Source: Daphnia pulex (lineage: Eukaryota > Arthropoda > Branchiopoda > Diplostraca > Daphniidae). From it: 64,000 nucleotides of DNA. Made by a program: the position numbers and the translations under genes. The notes beneath the pieces are model-generated. The model saw nothing but the letters and a program-made list of their open reading frames with translations, ran no database searches and had not been told where the DNA came from. Where the stretch lies: positions 434,001-498,000 of the forward strand of contig NC_060017.1 of the NCBI RefSeq assembly GCF_021134715.1. The letters run 5' to 3'. Shown here piece by piece: positions 46,840-56,234 of this stretch (position 1 is its first letter; each line of letters starts with the position of its first letter).

Positions 46840-48210
46840 GCTAGGATTCGAAGAGTCGAACAACTTCCAGTTAGTAGGTTCCGAAGCTCCTTATGGAGAG
46901 ATTGCCTCATTGTCTTCGTAGTCCTTGTCCAGTTCGTCTTCGTCGTCCTCGTCCAGTTCGTCTTCGTCGTCCAGTTCGTCTTCGTCGTCCAGTTCGTCTT
47001 CGTCCTCCTCCTCTGCCTCTTCATCCGTCTGACGAGGATTTCTATGAAGAAAATTATGGATTTCACGTGGAGGCATTCATAAATGTTTTAGCTCGATCAC
47101 CATTGGTCACCGAAATTGAAGCAACTCCACCCAATCTGGCCAATCCTCTCTTACCACATAAGAGGTGGTGTTTAAGGTCTTTATTGTGGCGTGAGTCAGA
47201 GGATCCTGCCGGTGAGTTTGTTTTATTTCTTGTTTATCAAAAAGTTTCATTTAAATCTGTTTTTGTTTGTAGGCGGATTATTTGCCTACCAATGTTTAAA
47301 CAAAGAGGAATGCATCGCATCCCTCATACTACATCACAAGCATTTATGTATTCCAACCTATCCATGGGAAGAATTTTTTACTTCGGCGACCTTAACTGTT
47401 TGCTCTGGAAAACCCGGTAAGTGGTTCGCACTGTTTCTGTTTTCCCCCAAAAAGTATATATCATGAGTGCCTTTCTTTTGTGTGTGTGTGTTTTTTTTTT
47501 GGGGGGGGGGGGAGGGGTATTTTTAGGGCCGTTTAACCTAAACAATTTTTAAGCCTGAAAGAATTTCTTCATCTATCAATATGCGTTTTATTTTCCGGGG
47601 AAAATGAAGAACATGATCAAACAAGTTTGCAAGATAGGATCACTTAAGTTGTTACGCTTCGACGGTCCCATGCGTGCGGGATTTCATTTGCCTAATTACG
47701 ATGTCGTAATCGCAACGTATAAGTTAATAATTTCCTATATGTGTCTTTCTTTCTGAATTAACATTTTATATTTCTTTACTAAAAGAGGGTTTGAGAAGAA
47801 GCTGCTCTGTTTAGACCATGATCTAAACTGTTTCAAACAAAATTTTCCCGGATAATTTTGGATGATGCATTCGCCATCAAGGATCCAAACTCAAATTTAT
47901 CAAGATATCTGCAGGCTATGTAGCGACAGGCGTTGGGCAATTACACCAACTCCAGTTCCAGATTGATATTTGTTTCCTTACCACCCTTTTTTGCGAGCAG
48001 CGGCTGCTCGTGGTTAAAGAGGGCTGCTCAGCAGCAGTTCTTTTTGGAATTCTACATGTGTTTTATCCACAAAATGTATCGCTAGTTCAATTCTTTTTCA
48101 GATTTGGAACTATTGGGTGGACGACGCGGATGGTGATAGACTTCGGGTGGTTCTAAAAGAAACCCTTCCAATAAGTCGGGCTGCAATTCGTTCTAACCAT
48201 TTGAATTTAT
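46840..48210 (+). pseudogene. SNF2 ATPase (TTF2/lodestar-like) fragment 4, longest copy
   Basis: Pieces in order: 47030-47210, with an acidic run then PLLPHKRWCLRSLLWRESED (the HQ-type entry of the helicase domain) and PA; 47270-47416, GGLFAYQCLNKEECIASLIL (Walker A position, but GKT is lost) and TLTVCSGKPG; about 47640-47735, LKLLRFDGPMRAGFHLPNYD then VVIATYKL; 47850-47905, the RIILDDAFAIKDPNS-like motif II; then the capsid-unrelated end at 48.2 kb. The order matches the N-terminal lobe of TTF2/lodestar, a DNA-dependent ATPase that removes RNA polymerase II. Key catalytic residues are gone. Phage-like DNA begins right after it. Confidence 0.6.
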
Positions 48211-49600
48211 TTGTTCCCAACAACCCCTTGGCATGATGCAATTATTTCCTCGATTAATTTTTCGTTACTAGAAAATCTTCTACTATGGTCAAATGGCAAC
48301 TCCCATTGTGTACAAGAAGAAGCCTTTCTCTTTTTTTGGCTCTTAAAAGAACCGAGTGGGCCAAGATCCAGGTGGGCCAAGATCAGAGTGGGTACGGCAC
48401 CACTGACTGTTCCGAGGGCTACACCAATCTCTCTCTTAATCTCGTCCTCTGGTTCACCATTGGCAATCATCATAACTGGCTTAATCAGTGCAGGAATCGC
48501 CGCGGCCGCCGGTCCGGCAAACCTAAGAAACCTAGCATACTTTGCAAATTTGCCGGCATCACGTTGCTTAAGGTCTTCTACGATATCAGCGATGCTCTGA
48601 GGACCAGTGAGAGAGCCCGCCTTACCGTCAGAAGGTACTTTTACTCCAGAAGGTAAAGGGCTGGATGGTGCGACACCAGGTTGCAATCCTCCTGGAGGTG
48701 TAAACTGACCAGGCTTATAAGTGGGAGGGGTCGTCTTTGTTCCCGGCTTTTGTGGTCCGCCTGGTGCTGGTGCTCCTGGTGCTGGTGCTCCTGGTGTTGT
48801 TGGTGTTGTTGGTCCGCCTATCAGTTTTTCCAGGGCCGCGGCAAGGGCTGCGGCCCCCATGGTAGCGATCACGACACTAAGTTTTTTACTAAAGGCCATT
48901 AGTAAAAATCTTACTCCTGCGCCAATGAAGGCTTCTCAGTTATTCCAGAATTCAGGATCATCGTCGATACTCTTCATCATACCGCCGATAATGTTATTCT
49001 GGTTCGCATCCATCACCTTGCCTAAATGAGAACCCACCCCGGCTAATAGACCTGCGAGGCCTCCCCATTAACCGAATAGTAGTCGATCCCAAATACCCCA
49101 TGTTACACCTTTCACGGTCTTTGCGACTTCTGCAATTTGTTCTGCCGTCTTTTCGTCTGCGACCATTCGCTTGAGTGATTCTTCTGTTGCACCCTTAACC
49201 AACAATCCTATGATGGGAGCTAGAATTGCAGGTAGTGCCGCTTTCATAAGTCCAGCTGTTAATGCCGTCAGTCCTCCTGTGCCTAGTACAGCCGCTAGTA
49301 GAGAGGCAATACCGAAATCTCCACTTCCTTTTTCTTTTTCTCTTTCTTACTAGACGTTTCTGTTTCTTTTGGAGTAGTGGGCACATCTTCGTTAGCGACA
49401 ATATCACTCTGTCTGCGGGCTTCAGTCTTCTTGGCCATCTCCTTAGTGAACTGAAATTGATTAGCCTGAAGCGATTGCATAGACTTAAAGAATCCAGTCT
49501 GTGCAATAAATTGTTTCTCAATGGACAAGAATACCTGCTCCAGTTTAGGATTGTCAACTAGTGCTTCCTCTGCATTAACTGTAGCGATATTCTCTGCCAT
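48207..49600 (-). pseudogene. T4-like phage structural gene, broken by frameshift and two stops
   Basis: One long phage frame appears split. It starts MAENIATVNAEEALVDNPKL at 49600, runs through a Lys-rich stretch (TSSKKEKKKKEVE), then needs a frameshift near 49320 to enter GIASLLAAVLGTGGLTALTA. It meets TAA near 49068 (DRLLFG*WGG) and TGA near 48938 (PEFWNN*EAF), then continues with [21 protein letters not shown] Pro-rich linker ([14 protein letters not shown]) and a hydrophobic end (FAGPAAAAIPALIKPVMMIA) follow, to 48207. Gly/Ala-rich membrane-like stretches with a Pro linker are typical of structural or tail-lysis proteins next to baseplate genes in aquatic myoviruses. The exact role is unknown. 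Confidence 0.55.
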
Positions 49601-49614
49601 TTTATTCTACCTTA

Positions 49615-49945
49615 TTACCCGTTGTTATTAGTGAAAGCTTCTTTAGCATAGAAGACATCAACGATAGCGGCAACAGATACAAAGTATGTTGGTGCCATAT
49701 TACCTAAGATTTCAGCCGCTGATGCCAAGCCTAGCCATGTTGCTAGTACTACTGCAAACGGATACAGTAACAGGATACAGTAACAGGGCAAACCATGCCA
49801 TGTTACGCTGTGCATCTGACTTCTTATCTTCATTCTCTAATCGAACTAGCTTCCGGTCCATATCAAATTCCTCATCGGTTACTATTCCGTCACCATTATT
49901 ATCATACTTCGTATACTTGCTGTTAGCTTCTAGTGTTTTTGCCAT
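49615..49945 (-). pseudogene. T4-like phage EF-hand/holin-like protein, frameshifted
   Basis: Starts MAKTLEANSKYTKYDNNGDG with an EF-hand loop (DNNGDGIVTDEE), then a charged helix and a membrane segment beginning MAWFALLLYP. A small duplication (GGATACAGTAAC twice near 49757-49782) shifts the frame. The other frame gives the rest: VVLATWLGLASAAEILGNMA with PTYFVSVAAIV, a second membrane segment. This small EF-hand plus two-helix protein is common in marine and freshwater T4-like phages, where a holin-like role is suspected. Confidence 0.55.
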
Positions 49946-50114
49946 TTTAGGTCCTTTATTGATTTGCTTTTTTATTATTTAAATATTATATTAACATATC
50001 AACATACACATCACGTTCGTATGGTATAAGACTTTTCATTCACTGAGTATTTATGATGTTGAGCCAAAGATAATATAGTTTTATAGTATACTCCTAAGCT
50101 ATTATGACTCAACG

Positions 50115-50809
50115 TCAGATAAAAAAAGTTTCCATGCCCTCCAGAATCATGGTCTTTTCATTTCCATCTGCATTGCCATACTTAACTTCGTATCTAAGGA
50201 CTGGAATAGTCTCGAAGAATGTCTTGAGGTCTTGAATGACTTTGCCTGGAAAAGATTCGATAAATGCCTTAATATCTTCCTTAGTGGAGTCTTCAAATCT
50301 ATTTAAGTATCTACCACACAATCGATACAGGCAATCATAATATCAAATAGAGTATTAACCTCATTGCCCTTATAGTTTTTAAATATAGATACTTCATCTA
50401 GTGTAGGATACCGCATAATCAAACGCATATCTTCACTTACGTTAATCTCTTTTGAGTGCCTCTCGTCAGAAGTCAATTTAATATCGTCAATATTTAACTC
50501 AATCTCTACTGTCTTCTCAGTATCTGGATTAGTGATATTAAACGTAATCATGTTATTCACGGACTTAGCACGAAGCTGAAGCATTAGGTATTCCATATCA
50601 AACATCGGTAGTGTTTCTACGTCTACATCATATACACAGTTTGTAATGATCTGACGAATAGCTAAAAGTGTTTGGTCAATATAATTTGCCTCTTGTGCAA
50701 TAAGAAGAATCTTCTCTTCTTTCGCGGTAAAGGGTCTAAACTTTTCTTTCTTTCCTGTTGAGAACAGAGTAGTCTCAAATAAGGGCAATTCAATTTTTTG
50801 CAGTGCCAT
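50115..50809 (-). pseudogene. T4-like phage baseplate hub protein (gp26-like), frameshifted
   Basis: MALQKIELPLFETTLFSTGK, then FRPFTAKEEKILLIAQEANY, LPMFDMEYLMLQLRAKSVNN and MRYPTLDEVSIFKNY are hallmarks of the T4-family baseplate protein (gp26-like; Pfam T4_baseplate type). The frame breaks at IACIDCV near 50320. The neighbouring frame carries the expected end FEDSTKEDIKAFIESFPGKV then IQDLKTFFETIPVLRYEV. A one-base change explains the break. The start lies 25 bp after the end of the tail-tube-like half gene, the usual phage spacing. Confidence 0.68.
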
Positions 50810-50833
50810 TTCATTCTCCTATATTTAAAAAAA

Positions 50834-51219
50834 TCATTTAAATGAATTTACGATTGTCGATACATTAGTTACTTGGTTAATTGCATCTTGGATGTTTCTT
50901 GGGCGACTGATGCCCTTGATAGCTTGTGCAACAGTTTTGACCGAAGAGAACCATGATAATAGTCCATTCGCTCCTAGTCCTCCCAAGCCCTGAACAACAG
51001 GCGTTTTAGCGCCAGTGACTTTCATTGTGTCATACGTGAAGCCCACGGGTAGCACCATAACGTCAGAGTGGCTTTCCCAGTCTTCGGCAACGTTACCGAC
51101 GTTTACGGGACACACGCCGCTGAAGTTGTATTCATAGATAGAGTTTTTACCGCTACCGCCGCCATATGAATACACTGTAACCTTCATGGTAGTCGCATAC
51201 TCGTTCTTATACCCATCTC
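50834..51219 (-). pseudogene. T4-like phage tail-tube/baseplate protein, C-terminal half
   Basis: From GAGATGGGTA at 51219-51210 the minus strand reads YKNEYATTMKVTVYSYGGGS, then YEYNFSGVCPVNVGNVAEDW and MKVTGAKTPVVQGLGG, ending VSTIVNSFK. It is the natural continuation of the N-terminal half at 27830-28220, since the last shared bases are identical. The 30 residues before it in the same frame belong to the adjacent Gln-rich repeat, not to the phage. Confidence 0.65.
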
Positions 51220-51221
51220 CT

Positions 51222-51780
51222 CTTCCGGAAGAAACACAAAATTTAAGAACAGAATTAGTCAGAAATCGCCAAGAAATTGAAGCCTTCATGGAATTGGAAA
51301 ACAACCCCACCCCCCCCCCCCCCCCCCCAACATGATACGCTTGGACGTCGCCGTTCAGGTATGGTTTTTAGTTTACTTGGTCATTCCCCTTGTGATTCCA
51401 CGCCCTTATTGGTCTTTAACGTCTGTTGGGCATGTTGGGCAAGCGATTGCACATGTTGCGGGGCCAGTTCAGCAAGCTGCTCAGCTTTCTTTTCGATCTC
51501 GGATTCCGGTAGCTCTTGCAATAATTCGTCCAACTGTTGCTGGGCCAGAAATTCCACGAAACGTGGTTCACATTCCGGAAGTTGTTGTAATCCCTCAAGC
51601 TGAGCCTTCAATTCGACTTTAGTCGAACGCTCCTCCCATGCACGGGGCAAGAAATGAACGGCAAGATGAAACGTTGCACGAGGTACGGGCGTACCTCGTG
51701 CAACGTTTCATCTAACTGCTGCTCCTCTTCCGGAAGAAACACAAAATGTAAGAACAGAATTAGTCAGAAATCGCCATTGC
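51222..51780. repeat. Inverted and partial copies of the Gln/Glu-rich coding repeat
   Basis: 51222-51400 is the reverse of the 29.8-30.1 kb unit, including the homopolymer, here about 16-18 C near 51308. On the minus strand 51650-51381 encodes LPECEPRFVEFLAQQQLDEL, LQELPESEIEKKAEQLAELA and QHVQSLAQHAQQTLK, a long Gln/Glu/Leu coiled coil. At about 51670-51712 GCACGAGGTACGGGC meets its own inverse, which gives a short palindrome. Confidence 0.55.
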
Positions 51781-52245
51781 TGGAAAGTGCGCAAGGGGGT
51801 AATATCACTGTCGAAGGGGAAAAAGAAAAGTCTGAGGGTGAAGATGAAAGTGAGGAGGGAAAGGATTTAGAAGACACAGTTGATTATTTTTTCGATTGGC
51901 CTTTGGCCCTTGGCTGTCCCTTGGATATTCCATGGCTGATCAAGCTTGGAAAATGTTGGAATTAGCCAGAGAAATTTATCTTGGGTAATTTTTCAATTAT
52001 TTGCAAGTAAGCTATAAATGTTTTACTAATTATGTTTTTTTTTTCAGGCAATCTCTAAAAGACCCTGCAGCAAAGCGAAAACTTGCAGATACTCTATTTA
52101 AATTGGCTCCCTTGAAATATTTATTGTTTCTTAAGAGCATTTGCCGAAACGTATTTTCATTAAGCAACGCTGATTACGCTGATTTAATAATGCCCCTGAG
52201 AATCTTCAATCAGATCCTCTCTGTACCTAATGCGGTGGTGAAATG
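51781..52245 (+). pseudogene. Unrecognised gene fragment, paralogue of 31.1-31.6 kb
   Basis: The first piece has an acidic run, then EEGKDLEDTVDYFFDWPLAL and CPLDIPWLIKLGK. A stop interrupts before PEKFILG and a GTAATTTTTC-type donor. The second piece (after TTTTCAG at 52048) reads SLKDPAAKRKLADTLFKLAP then LKYLLFLKSICRNVFSLSNA. The family is not recognised. Confidence 0.4.
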
Positions 52246-52568
52246 ACAGCGACTCAACAGTAATTGTCGTCTGCTACAAAATCGGACACAACGATGCCAC
52301 ATGATTATAGTTACCCTGTTGGCCCTGTCTGTGCTAAAACCCCCATCTGGCGACGGCTAGGCAATTGGTATAACAAAACTGCCATCACTAACTGTGCCGA
52401 TGCAAGCGGCTAAAATAAAATGGATGGCTTTCACTCTAGTACATATTCCTCGAAGTTTGGCGCCTGATGGTCAAATTGATTCTGCTACCTCCCGTAACTT
52501 CACTGTCTATGTACCGTAACTAACCTAACCTTTCGGCCTTCGCTACCTTACCTCTTCCCCAGATGGGA

Positions 52569-52702
52569 AAAAAGTTTTAAGTGACACCCATTTCCCTATG
52601 AATAGAGCCCTCACAACAGCGCTGTGCAATTTGTTTAATTCAATCGTGCAACACTGTAGTGGGGGCTTTATTCATAAGAAAGAGGGTGTCACATAAAACT
52701 TT
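52569..52702. repeat. ~130-bp hairpin MITE
   Basis: AAAGTTTTAAGTGACACCC at the left end pairs with GGGTGTCACATAAAACTTT at the right. The inner arms (CCTATGAATAGAGCCCTCAC) pair with GTGGGGGCTTTATTCATAAG. A decayed copy lies at 38.93-39.06 kb. Confidence 0.7.
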
Positions 52703-53129
52703 TTTTTTTCTACACCCAAATTTGTAAGCAAAATTAAGTAAAAATTCAAGGGACACGGGGGAGGGTTATATAAAATTATAGTATAAAATCTAAAAATCCA
52801 TATGAATAACATATACCCTAAAATGCGTGTGTGTGAAGCACGTAATCAGTAGGGAAAATGGAAACGACTGATATCCACTGGAAACCGTAACACCTGACCT
52901 CTACCGACATGCAGGAGCATCGCTTTAGACGATTCCTCTCATGCTTATGGAGCCGATCGCCGTCTTTACTTCGTAGTCTATGGTTACTACGTATGAGACC
53001 CTCAGTTTGTTTTGTTTATAGATGTAGTAATACTAATGTAGTCTGCTAACGGCTACTAACAGCATTGCCAGCCGATACATTTGTCGTCTGCTCTCTTCTT
53101 TAGCGCTGCAGCTGTACGGTTCCTGCACC
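52703..53129. other. Left flank of the KDZ transposon
   Basis: Contains the repeat with ACCTGACCTCTACCGACATG and GACGATTCCTCTCATGCTTA, also seen near 29.5 kb. It may hold the displaced upstream region of LRPPRC, now 8 kb from the gene. Confidence 0.35.
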
Positions 53130-53137
53130 AATGTGAT
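53130..53137 (+). repeat. 8-bp target-site duplication, left copy
   Basis: AATGTGAT directly precedes the left terminal repeat; the identical AATGTGAT is at 61038-61045. Eight bases is the duplication length reported for Zisupton/KDZ transposons. Confidence 0.88.
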
Positions 53138-53387
53138 CAACTTGATCTCGGTCGTCTGGACGAACCCTACCGACTTTCATGGGTACGACATTTAGACGGT
53201 AGGGTTCGTCCAGACGACCCTAGGAACGGTAGCGCTCGTCGTGGCGGAGGGCTACAACACACTGCAGTGTGAATACGAATAGTGTAATGTAAACACACAC
53301 AACCTACGTGCTAATTAGTGAATTTTGTGTTATTCTCTTCTTTAGATGTAGTTGTAGATTAGAATCTGTTTTATCTTTATTATCATA

Positions 53388-55598
53388 ATGACAAGTGTTC
53401 CACCCGAGTTGGAAGGACCAACAGTAAATCCGGACTTTGATGAAGCCCAAACACAAACAGATAGGTTTGAGTATGGAAAAGGATACGATTTATCGTATTT
53501 TCAAGATATTAGGGTATGTTTGCATGAAATATGCTATTGTTTAAGTGACTTTTATATAGATTCTTTTGTTATAGGAGAAATATCAAGGAAGGAGGAATGT
53601 AAGACGGAGGAAAGTTCCACACCAGCAAGGCCTTGTTGAAACCACAACAACATATCCAACCCGCCCAGCACTTTGGTTAGATTTCAAAAAGTCAAAAACA
53701 ACCTGCAGCTCCAGACGAGCATCAATCCACAACATTGTAAGTATAAAGGCGGTATAAAGACTAACATATTTCTGGTACATGTTATTTACACTTTGTAATT
53801 TTATGTTTTAGCAATCTAAAACAGCGATAGAAAATGGAATGGACCATTTTACTCTGTCAGCATCCCAAAATGTAAAAGAATGGTCCACTGATGTAAGTGG
53901 GTATGGTAATCTTGCAGGTGAATTCATGAAAACACAAGAATGTCATGATGCAGTAGACGCTTGGACTGCTTTGGTTAGAAAACATCAATGTAAGTCCATG
54001 TTTTGTTCTTATATAGACTTTTAATGACATGTATATTCTATTATAGTGAAAAGGGAAAAAGATTCAGAATGGATTGCCCATCACAAAGAAGCCGAGGATC
54101 AACGCAAGAGGAAACGTGTGGAAACCATTTACGGTAAAACTTCCGGTTGTTTGGCCGCAACAAGGACTGAGGCCGCTGCTTCTAACGCTAATCGGCATAG
54201 TAATGGAGGTAGAATCATGTCAATAGGTAATTCTTAAAGGTAGAACATTGTTAAGTCACAATAAATGTGGAGTACTATTGAAACTAAATAGGGTCCACTG
54301 CGCAGATTTCAACTTTGGAATTGAATTGCCAAGAAGATGGTGTAGAACAAATCAGAAATACTCAGCACAGTCGTGGTAGCATGCAACTTTTGAGAGGAGG
54401 TAAGCCAGTAATTTGGTCTAGGAATTGTTTTTCAGTGTATTAATTTGAGTAACTATTTTATTCTAGCAGGACAGTTGACTGAAGCTGATCAACCAAATCA
54501 ACAGCCTCCATTGCCGGCCACTCCTAGTCAAATCAATGTCGATCATTTTCATCAGCTTTCTCGTGAGCTTTCATTAATTCTTTTAAAGTTAAGTCCCAAT
54601 GAATGTGGTGTACTATTGAAACTAAATAGGGTCCACTGCAGATACGCAGATTTCAACTTTGGAATTGAATTGCCAAGAAGATGGTGTAGTACAAATCAGC
54701 AATACTCAGCACATTCGTGGTAGCATGCAACTTTTGAGAGGAGGTAAGCCAGTAATTTAGTCTAGGAATTGTTTTTCAGTGTATTAATTTGAGTAACTAT
54801 TTTATGCTAGCAGGACAGTTGGACGAAGATGATCCACCCAATCAACAGCCTCCATTGCCGGCCACTCCTAGTCAAATCAATGTCGATCATTTTCATCAGC
54901 TTTCTCGTGAGTTTTCATTCATTCTTTTAAAGTGTAGTCCCTATTAATGTGGTGTACCATTAAAACTTAATAGGGGCCAATGTGGACACGCAGGATTCAT
55001 CTTTTGGATTGGATTGCCAAGTGAATGGTGTAGTACAAGTCAGCAATACTCAGCGCAGTCATAGTAACATGCAACTTTTGAGTCGAGGTAAGCCAGTAAT
55101 TTAGTCAATGAATTGTATTTAAGTGTATTAATTTGAGTAACTATTTTATGCAAGCAGGACAGTTGGACGAAGATTATCCACCAAATCAACAGCCTCAATT
55201 AACGGCTAATATTTTTTCATCTATATCGTCTAATACCAATCGATCTACTTCGGTCAATGCCAAACCTGGAAGAGGCCGTTCGACCGGTAGCGGAACCGGA
55301 TCGAGAAGAGGTAACAGAGGTTCTCAAATCCGGGCTGTTCCAGTTAGTGGAGAAGGTGTGACACGGAATTCGTATACTACAGCCTACTGCTACCAATCAA
55401 TGTATTATGCCCTGAAACCAAATTCAAGCCCACCAGAGGTATTATTTTGATGCACAATTTGATAATGCAAGTAGTTGCAAATTGTATTGTTTTATTTATT
55501 AAAATTTTCAGTACTACTTCATATCGAAAGGAAAGCTTCCGTCGCAGTATTCGATTACCATTGAACTTCAAAAAGCTCCTGTCTTAGCTAAATGTTAG
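53388..55598 (+). CDS. KDZ-element accessory protein
   Basis: Spliced gene inside the transposon. Exons: 53388-53514 (MTSVPPELEGPTVNPDFDEA), 53576-53736 (EKYQGRRNVRRRKVPHQQGL, with LWLDFKKSK), about 53812-53990 (DHFTLSASQNVKEWSTDVSG), 54047 on (KREKDSEWIAHHKEAEDQRK), then small repeated exons starting AGQL, an Arg/Gly-rich exon (KPGRGRSTGSGTGSRRGNRG), and a final 55512-55598 exon ending in TAG. The N-terminal part (KVPHQQGLVETTTTYPTRPA then WLDF) recalls the short regulatory or DNA-binding protein some KDZ elements carry, but I do not recognise the family. The basic, RGG-like composition suggests nucleic-acid binding, an inference only. Confidence 0.6.
54240..55140 (+). repeat. Intragenic exon duplication, ~340-bp period
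   Basis: TACTATTGAAACTAAATAGG recurs at 54273 and 54611, and a diverged form at 54955 (spacing 338 and 344). Each unit contains an exon end (MQLLRGG), an intron with TTTTATTCTAG/TTTTATGCTAG, and an exon start (AGQLTEAD, AGQLDEDD, AGQLDEDY). Confidence 0.75.
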
Positions 55599-56234
55599 AG
55601 ATGCGGATGCGATAGAGATTCGGCTGAATTCCTCGCGTTTTTTTTATATTTTTTAAATATGATTTTTTTAAATATGCATATGTTATAATCAAGAAAGGTT
55701 GTTTGAAACAGCTTGTGTTTTTTTAATAAAGTGACTTGCCAAAGTAGCTCGGTTATTTTTTTATCACTCATTCTGGAGCACTGGGCACCTGGCCAATTTT
55801 TAGTCTCAACGCTACATAAGTAGTTGACCCCCCTCCCTCCCCCCCCAGGTTGAGCCAATGTACTGTGATGAGCATAAAGAAGGAAAAACTATCTTTGAAC
55901 AATTTACCATCTTACTAACTTGTGATGAACATAGGATTTTTCGCCATGATGATTGATGAAGTTCATTCCATCAGAACTGTGGCGGGTTCAAAACGATATG
56001 TATGCATTGTAACTCCATTAAAATATATTTTGATAAATGAAGAATTCAATCAAAATAAGTAACGTAGTCACGTAGATATAAGTACGTATTCACCAATATA
56101 AAAAGTACAAATCCCATCACAATCACGTATAATTTGTGGGGGGAAAAATCATTAGTACCGATCAAGTATTTCTTGGGAAGTCGTTTACCGCATGCAAGTA
56201 AATAAAAGTTTTTTATGCGTTTTTTCATTGTATT

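Noticed and set aside
46793..47070. Acidic DELDDEDELDD minus-strand protein
   Set aside because: It is the reverse of a CGTCTTCGT repeat beside the SNF2-like fragment; low complexity explains the open frame.
48211..49561. Plus-strand frames opposite the phage structural gene
   Set aside because: Antisense of Pro/Gly-rich phage coding sequence; no homology in those frames.
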